From NCBI RefSeq assembly GCF_033568475.1, contig NC_133122.1, positions 163,830,130 to 163,894,129 on the forward strand: a stretch of 64,000 bases of DNA. Direction: 5' to 3'. Below the pieces are notes generated by a model, which worked only from the letters and a program-made list of their open reading frames with translations, was not told where the DNA came from and made no database searches. Positions 1 to 11,200 of this stretch are shown here, piece by piece; within the stretch, counting starts at the first letter, position 1, and each line of letters begins with the position of its first letter. Origin of the DNA: Henckelia pumila (taxonomy: Eukaryota > Streptophyta > Magnoliopsida > Lamiales > Gesneriaceae). Made by a program: the position numbers and the translations under genes.

Positions 1-168
1 GCGCATATTTTGTTTGCCAATCAACATCGACACACGAGAAAGAAAGAGCTCGGTTGACTAACCTCAACTAAACTCAACTTGTTGAACTTTTTGGGGTAAA
101 CTACTATAGTAACAAAGTAAATCTTCAGTCTAGTTACAACCCCTACGTTATCGGAATCGATCCCAACA
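1..168 (+). mobile_element. 3' end of a SIRE-like copia LTR (cut by window edge)
   Basis: This stretch is the terminal part of an LTR ending in CGATCCCAACA. It is essentially identical to 17422-17589, the end of a 1,154-bp LTR (16436-17589), and a diverged version recurs at 10671-10781, where it is followed by a primer-binding site. The LTR body must lie to the left of the window. It is part of the duplicated segment that also carries the phosphatase gene. Confidence 0.8.
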
Positions 169-2270
169 AAATATATTATAATATTATTTCGATACGAGTA
201 GAGAATCTCGTCGTGATAAGGTTTGATTCCCAATCCCTATCCCGATATTAATCAGGACGGGAAAAATTTCCAAAATTTGGGTTGAAAAAATATCGGAATG
301 AGATTTTTTCGGGACAAGAATGAGTTGAGATTCGAGAAGGATTGAGATTTAGGGAATTTTCGCCACCCCTACTACTGTGTTAGGTATGCTTTAAGCTAAG
401 AGATCTATTTTCTTGAAAATTTGTAATAGGTTACGCAAAACAATGGTGGTAAGAATGAATCCCTGTTTCTAAATCTTGGTATGCATAATATATAAGATAT
501 CATAATTTTGGCCAATCTTTAACCGACTTCAATGCCGCCACGTTTATGCATGATATAAACGTAATTTATTTATATTTTTATAATAATTTTTATATAAATC
601 ATGCTTAATAATATTACTCAATAAAATTCTCAAAATATTAACTTTTACTATTTATTAAGGTTGGGCATAGTAGAGTAACTAAATGGTGTCATGGTCTGTT
701 TTTTAAACTTTCTAAACTACTCTCACCCCAATTATCCACATTCTCTCGGTTATAGGTTCCAACTTCCAACTAATTCACATCCCTTATTTCCCTCCCAAAT
801 CCCAAACATATGCATTCCTCTTTATTTTCTTTTTTTTTTTTTTTTGAATTACTTTCTTATTTTACAGATCTAAGTGAAATATATTTTTCAACCCAACACA
901 AAAATTATACTCAAATTTTTTTTATATATTTCTAGCGAGTACTATATTTTTTATCCATTGCTTACGTTAATATCTTTTATCGCACATGCATTGCATGTAC
1001 TTATTTGTTAGTATTTATAAACCTTTTTGAAAGAGAGAGATGAAAAAAAAAAATTTACCTATTTTTTTATAATATATTTTATTCTAAATAAGACATATAA
1101 TCATTTAAGGGAAAATATAGATAAATATTATATAATATCTTATTAAATATGATGGTTAAATATAAATAAATAATTGGCTAAAATATGATTTTAAAAAAAA
1201 AAGAAGAATTGGCTAAAATAGTTTTTATGATATTGTTTATTTAATTGATTAATGAGATGTATTTTTAAAAATATTTTAAATATTTTTTGTTAATAAAAAA
1301 TTAAATCATGATCTCAAAATTAATTATTCCAGATATGTAAAATTATTTATGGTAGATATATATAAACAAAAAATCTAAGTAAAATAGATTGCTTTGATAT
1401 TTTTTTTTATTAAATTAAGATGAATTTTAATTTTTTTTTTCTTATTTTGTAAAAGTATTTTTGGTTTATAAAAAATTAAACCGTGATCTAAAAATAATTA
1501 TTCTACGCCTTTTTGTATTTTATTAAAATATATATGACATAGATGTTTCATGTTGATTAATCTTGATATGAAAGATGGTTTGATTAAACATAACTTCAAA
1601 GACATTATTAGATAAAATATCGTTTAATTTGGTTTCAACATGCATATGTTTTTTTTCCACTGCTACAAACAGATGAAAATAATAATATGATGAGCTCTCG
1701 CTCGATCCACTCTCAAATATATATCCTGCTTGGGAATTTCAAAGATTTTCTTCACAAATTAAGGTAACTAACTATTGAATTTATATATGCTACGTACTCA
1801 AGATCTTGATGTTATTTTTGCAACAGTTAGCAGCCTCCAAGGGGATTACTGGACTGGTAAAAGAATTAACATGAAGAAGCTAGGTACTTACTTGTTTATG
1901 AGAGATCATATATCTAATTATTTGTTCGCCTTTACATGATCGAATCCATGGCTCAGATTATTGGGCATGCAACATCACTCTTCAGTGTAATGCAAAGATA
2001 TCAATTTGTCCAAAATATTTAGTTAATGCAACGTTGTTCTGTACAAGTTGTAACATTAAATTTGTTTTCTAAATACTGATCAAAATACTTAGCTTGTTAG
2101 GTGGCTCCATGTTTATGCGAACGTAATTCAGAAATTTTGTCTATATTTCACATTTAGTCTCCTAATTATCTGATGCTTTCAAAACACAAAACACATCTTA
2201 AAACATTCTACATACACGCGAAAAAGGCGAAACGGCCAGCTGCTGTTTAATCAACAACCAAATTATTCAC
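169..2270. other. AT-rich intergenic DNA, 3' flank of phosphatase copy 1
   Basis: No supported gene. The stretch holds long A/T runs and scattered stops in all frames. Two diverged copies of a short A/T motif containing TGATCT occur near 1305-1330 and 1471-1505. It is repeated almost exactly at 17590-19690. Confidence 0.7.
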
Positions 2271-3371
2271 TCATATCTGTAATTGATGGACTCGAAGGAC
2301 ATGGGGACTGCTCTCATGTGCTGCCATTGGAATGCTGCTGAACTTACAATCCACCATCAAAGCCGATTGAACCGCGCTTTCTTGAATCCTGATTTTTTCT
2401 ATAAGTTGTAGTAGAATGCTTTCCAGCTCTGCTCCATCCATCCATTCATGGATTTCTGCTCTGATGCGTCCCAGATTTTCGCGTAACAAATTCCACGCTG
2501 GGAAGTTCTTTCTTGGCATCATGAAGTCTCCTTCCTCCAGCTGCAAACTCGGGCAGAAATCGCCTAAACCGTCGCCAAGATATATCATCCTCTTCTTCCC
2601 TTCTTTGACTACAGAGCATTTGATCCTTTCCACAATCATACCCTTTCATTAATTAAACAAACGCAAGATCAGTACACGCTCAAATAATTAACAATAATTA
2701 AAAAAAAACAGTACTCAAGATTTTATTATATATACATACCTTGCACATGTTTGGAGGGCAAGGATTGATGCATCCATGAGGAGACGACTTGAAATCAACG
2801 TAAGGAGAGATCCTCAACCTCCCTTCATCGTCCTGGTAGCTCGGGTTCGTGTTGATCTCGGAGAAGCAATCTTTTATTCCCAGGTGATCAAGAATCGTCT
2901 CAATGAAGAAGGTGTTGGCATCGCTCACTATCCTCAGATCACACCTAAAAATTTATAAAAACATAAATCAAAACTCCAAAATCTTGACCACCCAATTCGA
3001 TATATATATATTATATATGTAGATGTATTATACGTACCCTAAAGCATGGGCCGTTTTGATTGCCGGGACTATGCGAGGATGTATCGGAACCGTCCTCAGC
3101 ACTAGTTTGATCTCTTCAATGGAAAATCCTCGCTGATGGAGTTCTAACATCATCCTATCCTGCAGCATCGTAAAACAAATTAAAGAAACAAATATATTGA
3201 TATTACTTACCGTTGAAAGATCGATACACGTACCATGAGTGAGTTCCAAGGCATTGTGGGGAGAAGCTTATTGAACAAATCGGTGGCGCCATGTTCGTCC
3301 ACCACCCAATTGTCGCTGTCGGGCTCTATGATCGTCTTGTCAAAGTCGAAAACCACCACGATTCCGGCCAT
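2271..3371 (-). CDS. PECP1/PS2-like: HAD-family phosphatase, PECP1/PS2-like, copy 1
   Basis: Four exons on the minus strand (3234-3371, 3038-3159, 2740-2944, 2271-2642) with GT/AG junctions join into an intact 278-residue protein. Motif I is DFDKT (D9, D11 as nucleophile and acid/base), motif II is SDAN (S94), and the acidic motif is GDGLGDF (D179, D183). A Cys-rich stretch (HGC..PCPPNMCK) is typical of the plant PHOSPHO-like group, whose members hydrolyse phosphoethanolamine, phosphocholine or pyrophosphate and are usually induced by phosphate starvation; exact substrate here is not deducible. No signal peptide is visible, so a cytosolic enzyme is expected. The start codon was chosen because MAGIVVVFDFDKT matches the family N-terminus. 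The length is slightly below the usual ~280-295 residues. Copy 2 at 19691-20791 differs by three missense changes. Confidence 0.92.
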
Positions 3372-3448
3372 GACAAAGAGAAGAGGAATAGGGTGAAGAT
3401 TTATGTTTCGTGAAAACGTAATGGAGACTTCGTAAGCGGGGGTTGGGG

Positions 3449-3458
3449 GTATATATTT
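3449..3458 (-). promoter_or_regulatory. Putative TATA box of phosphatase copy 1
   Basis: On the minus strand CCAAATATATACC lies about 80 bp upstream of the ATG at 3371, a reasonable position for a plant TATA element with a short 5' leader. The same sequence precedes copy 2 (20869-20878). I looked for a P1BS phosphate-response site (GNATATNC) in the near upstream region and found no exact match. Confidence 0.45.
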
Positions 3459-3484
3459 GGGGGGAGGGATATTGAGTTTGTGTA

Positions 3485-3544
3485 AACCAACTAGGATTCC
3501 ACTTTAATTTCCTTAACCAACTAGGATTCCACTTTAATTTCCTT
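3485..3544. repeat. Two tandem 30-bp units upstream of the phosphatase
   Basis: A 30-bp unit (beginning AACCAACTAGGATTCC, ending TTTCCTT) is repeated exactly twice, about 115-175 bp upstream of the start codon. It is preserved in duplicate copy 2 at 20905-20964, so it predates the segmental duplication. Any regulatory role is speculation. Confidence 0.8.
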
Positions 3545-3739
3545 TTAAATACAAATAATACTCAGTTTACGCGTGTATTTAAAGCCACTCGTATGTATTT
3601 GAAAATACAAATCTTGGCTTCAGAATATATGCATGTCTATCTATTTAAATCAAAATCAAAGTGTCATGAAAATTTCATCTTCAACGTTTAATAATTAATT
3701 TATTATTGGTATCTAAAAGAAGGTTATAAATATTATAAT

Positions 3740-4510
3740 GAGTGAAAATTATTTTGGTACATGAACTATAGATAAAAAGTCAAATTGGAATATGAACTAT
3801 TGAAAATGGTTTAATTGGTATATGATCAAACTCAAAAGTTAATTTTGCCAATTACTTAAATTGCTTTTAAGTTTAATATTGTTATTAAATTTATTAATTG
3901 AACTGCATACATATTTTTTTCTTTTAAATTATTATATTAATTATAATTGTAAATATAAATTCATATTTACTAATTACTATACTATAAAAAGAAGATTATA
4001 TATCATGTATACGAAAAAAGTATTCAATGTAAAATTTGTAGATCATAAATGAAAAGACACAAACATATATATCATTTTTATTTTGATTTATATAAATAAT
4101 AATATTATAACATAGATAAAAAAAAAAACAATATCTTTTATTATATATTTGTAATATATATTATTTTTGAATATATAATTTATCAATTGTTATATATATG
4201 TGTGTATATGCATGTTTATATTAATTAATATTTACAATATTTCGTACAATAAGTACGATCCTTTGTTTATAATCTAAAATTTAAATAATTAAATATAAAT
4301 TTATGCTTATAATTGTATTAATAAAATGATTTTGAATAATAAAATGTGTATCTATTTTAATTTTAAAAAAATATTAGACTTTAAAATAATGTAAGTAAAG
4401 GGTAAAATTGTCTTTATAAGTTGATTATGTACCAATTAAACAATTTTCAATAATTCATGTACCAATTTGATATTTTATCAATAGTTCGTGTATCAAAATG
4501 AATTTTACTC
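3740..4510. mobile_element. Mutator-like MITE with 10-bp target duplication, copy 1
   Basis: This 771-bp AT-rich non-coding element begins GAGTGAAAATTATTTTGG and ends with its imperfect inverse, ...TTTTACTC. The terminal inverted repeats extend about 85-90 bp. A perfect 10-bp direct repeat, ATATTATAAT, flanks it (3730-3739 and 4511-4520), the size expected for Mutator-superfamily insertions. It has no coding capacity. It recurs at 21160-21929 through the segmental duplication and as an independent diverged insertion starting at 61590. Confidence 0.85.
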
Positions 4511-4520
4511 ATATTATAAT

Positions 4521-5975
4521 ATCATATTGATATTCCCGACTAATGAGTTCTCTGATTTATTCAAATAAAGTACAATGTTATTCTTTAGAAATAAAATAAA
4601 TTGTAAGAAGAATATGTGTGTAATCCAAATGAAACAACCAGCCACGATTATTCATTCCATCATGAAATAAGAATTAATTCTGACTTGTTCTTAAGGCATG
4701 TCCAAATTATTTAAGTAGATAAATATATGACCAGTGTTTAGGTGTTTAATTCAGTTTACATGACTAACATATTTAGTTTGTAAATTATTGGGTTACTTCG
4801 GGATTTTTTCAGTACACACTGGAAAGTAAAGAAACGACCCATGTTCCCATGTCATTAGGAAAAAGATAATTAATTCGAACTTGAAGAGTCTCATAAAGAC
4901 TCTATTTATTCCTTTTATTATTTTGATGTATATGCAAAAATAAATAACTATGGAAGTAAATAGGAGAAGATGATTTAAGCTGGCTAGTGTGCTTTAAATT
5001 AATTAAGAGATCTATTTTCTTGAAATTTGTAACCAAATGAATGGGTTATACGTTCTAATTTTTTTTAAAGATTTTTTTTATTATATGCGCTCTCTTTTTT
5101 TCTTTTTTCTTTTTTTTCAATTCATTTTTTTTATATTTTATTATATCGGCTAATTCAAGAATTAGGTATTAATTTTAGAAAAACTCAATTGAATCAATTA
5201 ATTCAATTCAATTTTCCATTTTCTAAAAAAATATTCGATTAATCGAATTATAAATAATTAAATTTCTATTTTTTATATTAAACTTTATATATATTTTATA
5301 ATATTTGTTGGACGTTTTTATATTTAATATTGTACTCAATTTTTTATTTTTAATTTTTACAACCATAACATGTTTTTCTATGACAAAAATGTCTTATTCA
5401 ATTATTAAAATTTTAATTATTTTTAAATAAAAATCGGTTAATTGAGTTATCGAGATGAAGTAACCGATATTTTAATTCAGTTCAATTAGCTTAAAAAAAT
5501 TGTATATTAAAGTTTTCCCTTCCATTTTACAAATTTTTTTTAAAAAAATCAATGAAAGGAAAAACAAACCTCGAAGAATCTAAATTTTGGAAAAATTAAA
5601 ACAAAAGGCAAAAAAATAAGACAAAGGTTCAAAAAATATATTTAAATTATATTATAAAAGAAAGTATGAAATGAACTCTATATGGCATGTCCATTCCTTT
5701 GGTTTGTTAACATGTTTGATGGAACTGGAACAGATCAGGGGTGTTCGGTAAATTCGTTAGTTCCGGCTTCAATTCTATAGGACGTTCAAGATTATGTGGT
5801 GTTTTTGGATAGATTAGGTACATGTGGCAAAGTTGTGTGTGCATTCCAAATCACTTTTGTTGTCACTAACACGTACATCATGATAATAGTGCATTATAAC
5901 TTTAGGACTGTTAACATAAAATTGAGTTTCGCTCAATTCGATTATTGAATCTCTTCGATTATACACATATGTATT
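4521..5975. other. AT-rich intergenic DNA without a supported gene
   Basis: Long A/T runs and poly-pyrimidine tracts. No protein-like reading frame with sensible composition, no terminal repeats and no RNA gene were recognised. The region is duplicated at 21940-23392. Confidence 0.6.
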
Positions 5976-6967
5976 TGTCAGGATCGAAATACTATTGTTG
6001 TTGGAATAGAACAAATAGTAAGCTTCTATTTGTCCCACTGAACGACTGATATAGGCGTCTACTGGTCCAGCAGTGAGTTTAGCAGTGTTAGCCACTGAAC
6101 TCCTTCTTTCTCTAGATCTCCAAAAGTCAGCCAACAAAGATACGGTTGTGCAAAAAATATTAACTGGGAGATTGACTCGCATCATCCGGTTCAACTGGTG
6201 TATGAGAGGAAATATAAAAGCAGTAGATGACAGAGATTGTTTTTGGATGTTCGGATACTCAACTGCTCCTACGTCACCCCTTATTCTGTCTCCAGAAGGT
6301 ATCACTAGAATAATTTGACACGACGTCCCACCTCAGGTCAGGACTTACCCCACTGCCTAACACCAAGACTTCTAGTAAATTTACTGATTTCAACCCTCGG
6401 CTGAAAACAGATTACAGAGGTTTACAACACCTCTACTCATGTACGAATACAAAGTTTGTAACTAAACACTAAGCACAGAATGATCCTATGAGATTTGATA
6501 TGACTTGATGTGTGTGTTGGTGTTCTTCGACTTTTATGAGTGATCTTCAATGTAAGCATGAACCCTTCCTGTATGAATGTAATAGCTGAAAGTGTTCAAC
6601 TGCGATTGTTTCTTTGATGAGTGTTGTGAGTTTTTGTAAGCCGACCAGTTCTACCGTTGGTTGTAGTCTCTAATTATAGTGGCAAGATAACGGTGTCTTG
6701 ATTCAAATACATCCGTTGATAAATAGACGTTTTCTTGTCGTTTAGCTCACTGTATAAAGGTACATTGTGACTGTGTAGATTTGAATTTGATCAGTGTACT
6801 AGAGACCGTAGGTTAATAGATTTAACTGGTTACAAGAGAGTTTCTGTTGAGTTGGTCTGTTGCTTCTGTTGCTTTCTTAGTTTGTCTGCTGGTTTTCTTT
6901 AGTTTTGTTGATATTAACTGTTGTGACTTCGATCTGCTTATCTGAGTAGCTATCACTACTGCTGGAT
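5976..6967 (-). mobile_element. SIRE-like solo LTR, copy 1, truncated
   Basis: The plus strand begins TGTCAGGATCG, the inverse of the LTR end CGATCC..ACA seen in other SIRE-like LTRs here. Internal landmarks shared with LTRs at 16436-17589 and 62911-63894 include the segment around the CGAACATCC motif and the 'taggcagtg...aagtcct' segment. About 120 bp of the LTR start, present in copy 2 (to 24505), are missing. A 163-codon minus-strand reading frame (5814-6305) runs through this LTR and its flank and is not considered a gene. Confidence 0.75.
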
Positions 6968-7780
6968 GAGAGAAGATTATTGCAAGAGATGAGAGTGAAT
7001 TAGATATCTCAAATGGCTTGGAATTGCCTCTATTTATAGTTTCAATTTAGAGCAAGTTCGGATCCTCCGAACTGGTCTTCGGGTCGTACGAAGTCTTCTG
7101 ATTCAAATTCAAATTTCTGCGGCTGGTGAACTGTTCGGGGGGTCCAAACTCATCTTTGGGTCGTTCGAACGGCTGCATTAAATTCATTCCGGCAAATTTC
7201 TTTCGACAAAATATTCAGTCGCCGTAAAGGAGTTTGGGTCCTCCGAACTTGTCTTCGGGGCATCCGAAGTGTGCATTTCGTGGCTTACGAGAGTGCCTCC
7301 AAACATTTTAAATTCCAGGAAATTCTTCGGGCCGTCCGAATGGTTTTCGGATCGTCCGAACAAGTCTTTCGTGGCCTCCGATCTTATCCTCCGATCATAT
7401 TTAAATATTGAATAATCTTCGGGTGGTCCGAACCATCTTCGGACTGTCCGAACCTGGGCAAATTCGAACATTTAAATTTTAATCTCCAATTTTTTATTAT
7501 CGGTTCTTGCTTCCAATATTTTTCATACATAAAAATATTATTATCTGCAAATTTTTTACTTTAAACTATTAGTAATAAATAACCGAGTTTTGTAATCATC
7601 AAAACACAATATTTTGAGACTTGTTAATGCATTAAAAACATTAATCTCATTACACGAGATTTGTATGAGTTTAAGGCGTAAAAGGTTCATTTTTGAACAT
7701 TTCAAGAACGAGTTAGTGTAGCTCTAAAATATTTTTAATTGTATATTCACCGCCCTCTACACACGTTTTCGATCCTAACA
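6968..7780. mobile_element. Mosaic of truncated copia-type LTR pieces
   Basis: Between the truncated solo LTR and the gypsy protease lies LTR-derived DNA. Bases 7031-7038 read TATTTATA, a TATA box on the minus strand, preceded in that orientation by an array of TTCGGA/TCCGAA dyads (7063-7460). In contrast, 7713-7780 looks like the end of a plus-strand copia LTR (ATTCACCGCCCTCTACAC...CGATCCTAACA). The opposite orientations suggest two LTR fragments joined by nested insertion or deletion. No coding sequence. Confidence 0.5.
7063..7460 (-). promoter_or_regulatory. Array of TTCGGA-N3-TCCGAA dyads upstream of an LTR TATA box
   Basis: About ten imperfect copies of a 15-bp dyad with TTCGGA and TCCGAA half-sites and a three-base spacer, for example TTCGGATCCTCCGAA and TTCGGACTGTCCGAA. 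They end just upstream (minus orientation) of the TATA box at 7031-7038. The same architecture occurs in four other LTR copies of this window. Confidence 0.6.
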
Positions 7781-8150
7781 TTACCAATCTCTGGTAACAA
7801 TCCACTGAAGCTCGATATGTAGTCAACACATCAATTCCCAAAATGCAATCAAAATCTTCCATTGTTAATATCATGAGATTTACCATTAAAATATTCCCTT
7901 CAAACTCTAAAGGGCAACCCAACACTAGACGCTTAGCCAACGCAGACTGACCAGTCGGAGTAAAAACAAATACCACTGTGTCTAGTGATATGTATGGCAA
8001 CTTATATCTCTTAACCAAATGTGCAGAAATGAAAGAATGAGATGCACCAGTGTCAATGAGTGCAAAAGTAGATATATCAAATAACAGGAACATACCCGCT
8101 ATAACCTTCTCATTCTCATACACTGCCTGATCATGCCTCAAGGCAAACAC
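7781..8150 (-). pseudogene. Gypsy aspartic protease fragment
   Basis: The minus-strand frame contains the retroviral-type protease active site LIDTGASHSFIS, about 36 residues from its start, and the later hydrophobic LGIDVL motif. The element's protein stops at the junction with LTR DNA at 7780: codons beyond, down to 7713, read through LTR sequence by chance. It would normally be fused to the downstream reverse transcriptase, which is absent, so it is a fragment of a polyprotein. Confidence 0.8.
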
Positions 8151-8170
8151 TTGGCTGGAAGCACGAGGTT

Positions 8171-9015
8171 TCAGATTAGAACCCCTGTCAACTGTCCATG
8201 TGGTCTCTGCTGCACTGAATCCTGAGAACCAGAACCTGAGCTAGAACCAGCTCCCCCGACCTGTGGACAATCCTTCTTCAGGTGGCCAATCTCTCCGCAT
8301 CGAAAACATGCCCCTGAAACCTTCCAACACCTGTTAGCAGGATGACTCCCACCACAAAGTCTGCAAGGACCCTGATTCTTCCTGCAAAAAAGCATCACAT
8401 CTCCGGATCCTGAGGAAGAAGTAGAACCAGACTTCTTGAATAACTGAGCACGGGGACCCAAGGAACTCGCGGGTCTGGAAGAAAATAAGGATCTGTTACG
8501 GCGGATACTGTCCTCAGCCTGGTGACATCGACTCACTAGTCGCTCGTAAGTAATATCATCTCCCATAGCAACTCGATCATGGATCTCCGGATTAAGGCCC
8601 TGGAGGAACAGATTATACTTCGCCTCCGTGCTGTCAGAAATCTGGGGGCAATAGGGCAGCAACTCAAAGAAATTCAGCTGATACTCATCGATCGACATCG
8701 ATCCTTGCTTCAAACTCAGCAAATCTCTTGCCTCCGCCTGTCAGGGAGCAAGAGGAAAATACAGCTTATGGAAAGCTGTGCGGAATTCTTCCCAGGTAGC
8801 AACTCCTCGGGATGCAATAAAGGGTGCAGATGCAGAACTCCACTATTTCCGAGCTCGTCATTCCACTAGGAAATCAAGAGTCTCCATCTTCTGCTCCTCA
8901 GTGCATCGGAACTCCCGGAAACAAATCTCCATACGTCGCATCCAGTTCTCCACATCCTCTCGTGACTCACCTCCGATCAATGATTTCGGGGCCATCTGCA
9001 TAAACCTATGCATAC
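8171..9015 (-). pseudogene. Gypsy gag with zinc knuckle, broken by stops
   Basis: The carboxyl half (8722-8171) is open. It has a retrotransposon gag segment (LSLKQGSMSIDEYQLNF) and then a CCHC zinc knuckle, CFRCGEIGHLKKDC, preceded by a second Cys/His cluster (CRLCGGSHPANRC). The amino half (9015-8723) is recognisable as gag (..EDVENWMRRMEICF..) but carries at least three in-frame stops. The protein would package element RNA in the cytoplasm. It is inactive here. Confidence 0.8.
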
Positions 9016-9197
9016 TGAAATGTCTGCGTTCATCCTGGCGATGGTGTTGATGGCCCAGACGATGCTCTCGATTGCCCTGATTACCACAGCGTACACCTAC
9101 ACTGACATGGCTACTCTAGTCATCATGACCCGCCATCTACACGGTGATTAAAGGTTAAACCCAAGACAACAATCTAGATCCTAAGATTACAATTCAT

Positions 9198-9209
9198 GCT
9201 CTGATACCA
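9198..9209 (-). other. Primer-binding site of the gypsy element
   Basis: Minus strand TGGTATCAGAGC, complementary to the 3' end of initiator tRNA-Met, lies four bases after the LTR end ...CACTACA at 9214. This fixes the LTR border and the strand of the element. Confidence 0.85.
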
Positions 9210-9213
9210 TAAA

Positions 9214-10670
9214 TGTAGTGACCTGCACCGTGATCACCTATTAATCATAAGCTTAAGCATGCATTTAACTTAAAGAAAATAAATAAAAAATAATCAGCGG
9301 AAACCTTAAACAACAATTAAATATTTTTACAACCATATCAAAATAATCCAAAATGTATCAACCCAAATACATCAAAAAACAACAGCTTAGACAAATTTCT
9401 CTGCTAGCCTTTAGTCGCCTAAGCCCTCTTGGAACCACCCGCCTCATCCAACCGCAGACCTGCCCCATGGAATAGGGTGTCCAGACACAACAAGTTATGG
9501 GACGTGAGCATAAAAAACTCAGTACGAGAGTATGAGTTTACGGTATTATATGTGCATGTATTCAAATGAACTGGGTACCAAGACTCTCAGGTCAAGAAGA
9601 AAACTCATAGATCGGGCCCATGGTATATAGCACGCTGCGCCTTCGCCTCAGGAGGTGGCTCATATATCTAGTGGATAATGATGACTTGATACTAGTACAA
9701 GTGTCCAACCATCATGATGACCTTACACAAGACTTATGTATCCAACCATCCACAACTCGTTGGGTGAGCATCCTACAACAGGATACCTCTAAGGTAAAGG
9801 CTCAATATGCTCATGTATGCAACATACAGTCATGAAATGTTGTATATAAAGACATATAAAACATGCATTAGATAATGCATGCAAACACATAATACATGCA
9901 TACTCAATCTGGATATCTCGAATAATACTTCCGTACCTCAAATACTAAGGCAAGTTAGACCAGCTCTATGTCCAAGCCTATCGTCCGTACTACAATGAAA
10001 AGTACTCATGCATTATAATATAATTCTAAAAGCCTTAACTACGCTATAGAATACTCCCTAATTACTATAAGGAGCCAGAGCTATACCTGTGTCCGTCTTC
10101 ATCCCTCTAATGACGACTACCCCAAAACTTGGGCACCTCTCTGCAGCAACCCCGGAGCATCTCGCCAACCTCCGGACCAAGCCTAGGAAGGCTGGAAAAC
10201 ACCTAGAATACCTATAAACCGAGAGAGAAGCTGAGCAAATGGTGTGAAAAATTTGATTCTCGGAGGGCCTATTTATAGACGGAGTTCGGAAGGTCCGATC
10301 TAGGGGTTCGAATGGTCCGATCTAGGGGTTCGGACAATCCGATCCTTGAATGCGTAACACGTCACTGCATGCACAGTTTGGATGCTCCGATCTCCCTTCG
10401 GAGCCTCCGAACTTGCTACGTGTTTGGTCAGTCTTGACACCTCAACCCTTGCATGGCCCAACTAGGTTTAGACAGTCTGATCCCTCCGCAGCCTCCGAAC
10501 CTTGGTCATGCCTCCGAAGTGGTTCGGATTCTCCGATCCTGGTTCGGACGCTCCGAACTTACCTTGGCCAAAATTCCAAAAATTGTCCAATAAATTCAAA
10601 ATTAAGCCTCTAATCCTTGATTAATCATTTTTACTTAATTAATCTTGTAAAATTGAGCTGGGCTACTACA
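9214..10670 (-). repeat. 5' LTR of the truncated gypsy element
   Basis: This 1,457-bp LTR starts TGTAGTAGCCC at 10670 and ends ...GGTCACTACA at 9214 (minus strand). The TATA box CTATAAATAGG is at about 10277-10270. Immediately upstream (10283-10560) sits an array of TTCGGA/TCCGA dyads. The plus-strand frames across it (for example 10350-10613) are not genes. Confidence 0.85.
10283..10560 (-). promoter_or_regulatory. Dyad array (TTCGGA-N3-TCCGA) in gypsy LTR promoter
   Basis: About eight dyads such as TTCGGAGCCTCCGAAC and TTCGGACGCTCCGAAC, spaced at 20-40 bp, directly upstream of the minus-strand TATA box. The consensus is close to that of the arrays at 7063-7460, 27372-27550 and 57380-57695. 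Confidence 0.6.
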
Positions 10671-10783
10671 ACTAACCTCAACTAAACTCAACTTGTTGAA
10701 CTTTGTGGGTAAATTTCTACAGTAACAAAGTAAATCTTCAATCCAATTACAACCCCTAAGTCATCGGAATCGATCCCAACAAG

Positions 10784-10794
10784 TGGTATCAGAG
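10784..10794 (+). other. Primer-binding site of the SIRE-like element
   Basis: TGGTATCAGAG follows the LTR end CGATCCCAACA with two intervening bases; it is complementary to initiator tRNA-Met. It shows that 10671-10781 is the end of a 5' LTR. Confidence 0.8.
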
Positions 10795-10827
10795 AGAGGT
10801 TCTTTCTCATTTTTGAACGCGTTCAAA

Positions 10828-11200
10828 TGGCTACATTTTGGGATCTCGCCAAGAGCCTCTGGAATACCACCGTGGAAAACTGTACTGCCAAAACCATAGA
10901 AACTTGTTCTACAGCTAAGAGCATTTGGCAGTAGTTAATCAAGCTAGTAGAAGAAGACATAAAAACTGATGAGAGCAGGAGTCAATTGATGAATACTATT
11001 AATCAAGCTCGTAACAAAGGCAGGGTAAAAACTCACACTAACCCTCTAGCACACTCACAAACATATCACTTACAGTCAAATGCAAATTGCTCGTTTTGCA
11101 AGCACACAACGCACAAAACGTGAATTTTGTGGGATCCATCCAAAAATCGATCAGTCAAGATGATTCAGGTATGGATTCCTAAAGGACTAATCACTTAAGG
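10828..11200 (+). pseudogene. Remnant of SIRE-like gag and zinc finger
   Basis: Interrupted plus-strand coding remnants. A short frame near 11075-11130 reads CSFCKHTTHKT, a decayed zinc knuckle, and just downstream is WIPKGLI, the spacer typical of SIRE gag-pol. Many stops and frame changes; most of gag and all of pol are missing. Confidence 0.5.

Larger units (their letters stand above)
1..6967 (+). repeat. Young segmental duplication, copy 1
   Basis: Bases 1-6967 match 17422-24386 in the same orientation, with roughly 0.3% substitutions by eye and a few small indels in homopolymers. The unit carries an LTR tail, the phosphatase gene, a Mutator-like MITE and a solo LTR. The left border is outside the window. 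On the right, homology stops abruptly after GCTGGAT, inside the solo LTR: this copy continues into an unrelated LTR mosaic, whereas copy 2 continues to the natural end of the LTR. The duplication is therefore younger than the MITE and solo-LTR insertions. Confidence 0.95.
7781..10670 (-). mobile_element. Truncated Ty3/gypsy element: 5' LTR, gag, protease
   Basis: On the minus strand the element runs 5' LTR (10670-9214), primer-binding site (9209-9198), gag (about 9015-8171) and the beginning of protease (8150-7781). It then ends abruptly at LTR-derived DNA. Reverse transcriptase, RNase H, integrase and the 3' LTR are missing. Its LTR start abuts the tail of a SIRE-like LTR at 10671, so it probably inserted into that LTR. 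The gag style and LTR terminus TGTAGTAGCCC suggest a chromovirus/Tekay-like element, tentatively. Confidence 0.85.

Noticed and set aside
2416-2958. Plus-strand frames over the phosphatase exons (and the same at 19836-20378)
   Set aside because: Antisense to conserved HAD-phosphatase exons with correct splice sites.
3390-3660. Possible P1BS phosphate-starvation element upstream of the phosphatase
   Set aside because: Near matches (GGATATTG, GAATATAT) do not satisfy GNATATNC.
5814-6305. 163-codon minus-strand frame with protein-like composition, conserved in both duplicate copies; considered as an endogenous viral or unknown protein
   Set aside because: Its first part aligns with other SIRE-like LTRs (the segment around CGAACATCC), the LTR border TGTCAGGATCG lies inside it at 5976, and conservation is explained by the recent duplication; copy 2 has a 2-bp frameshift.
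7184-7471. 95-codon minus-strand frame
   Set aside because: Encoded by the TTCGGA/TCCGAA array of an LTR; repeats create an open frame by chance.
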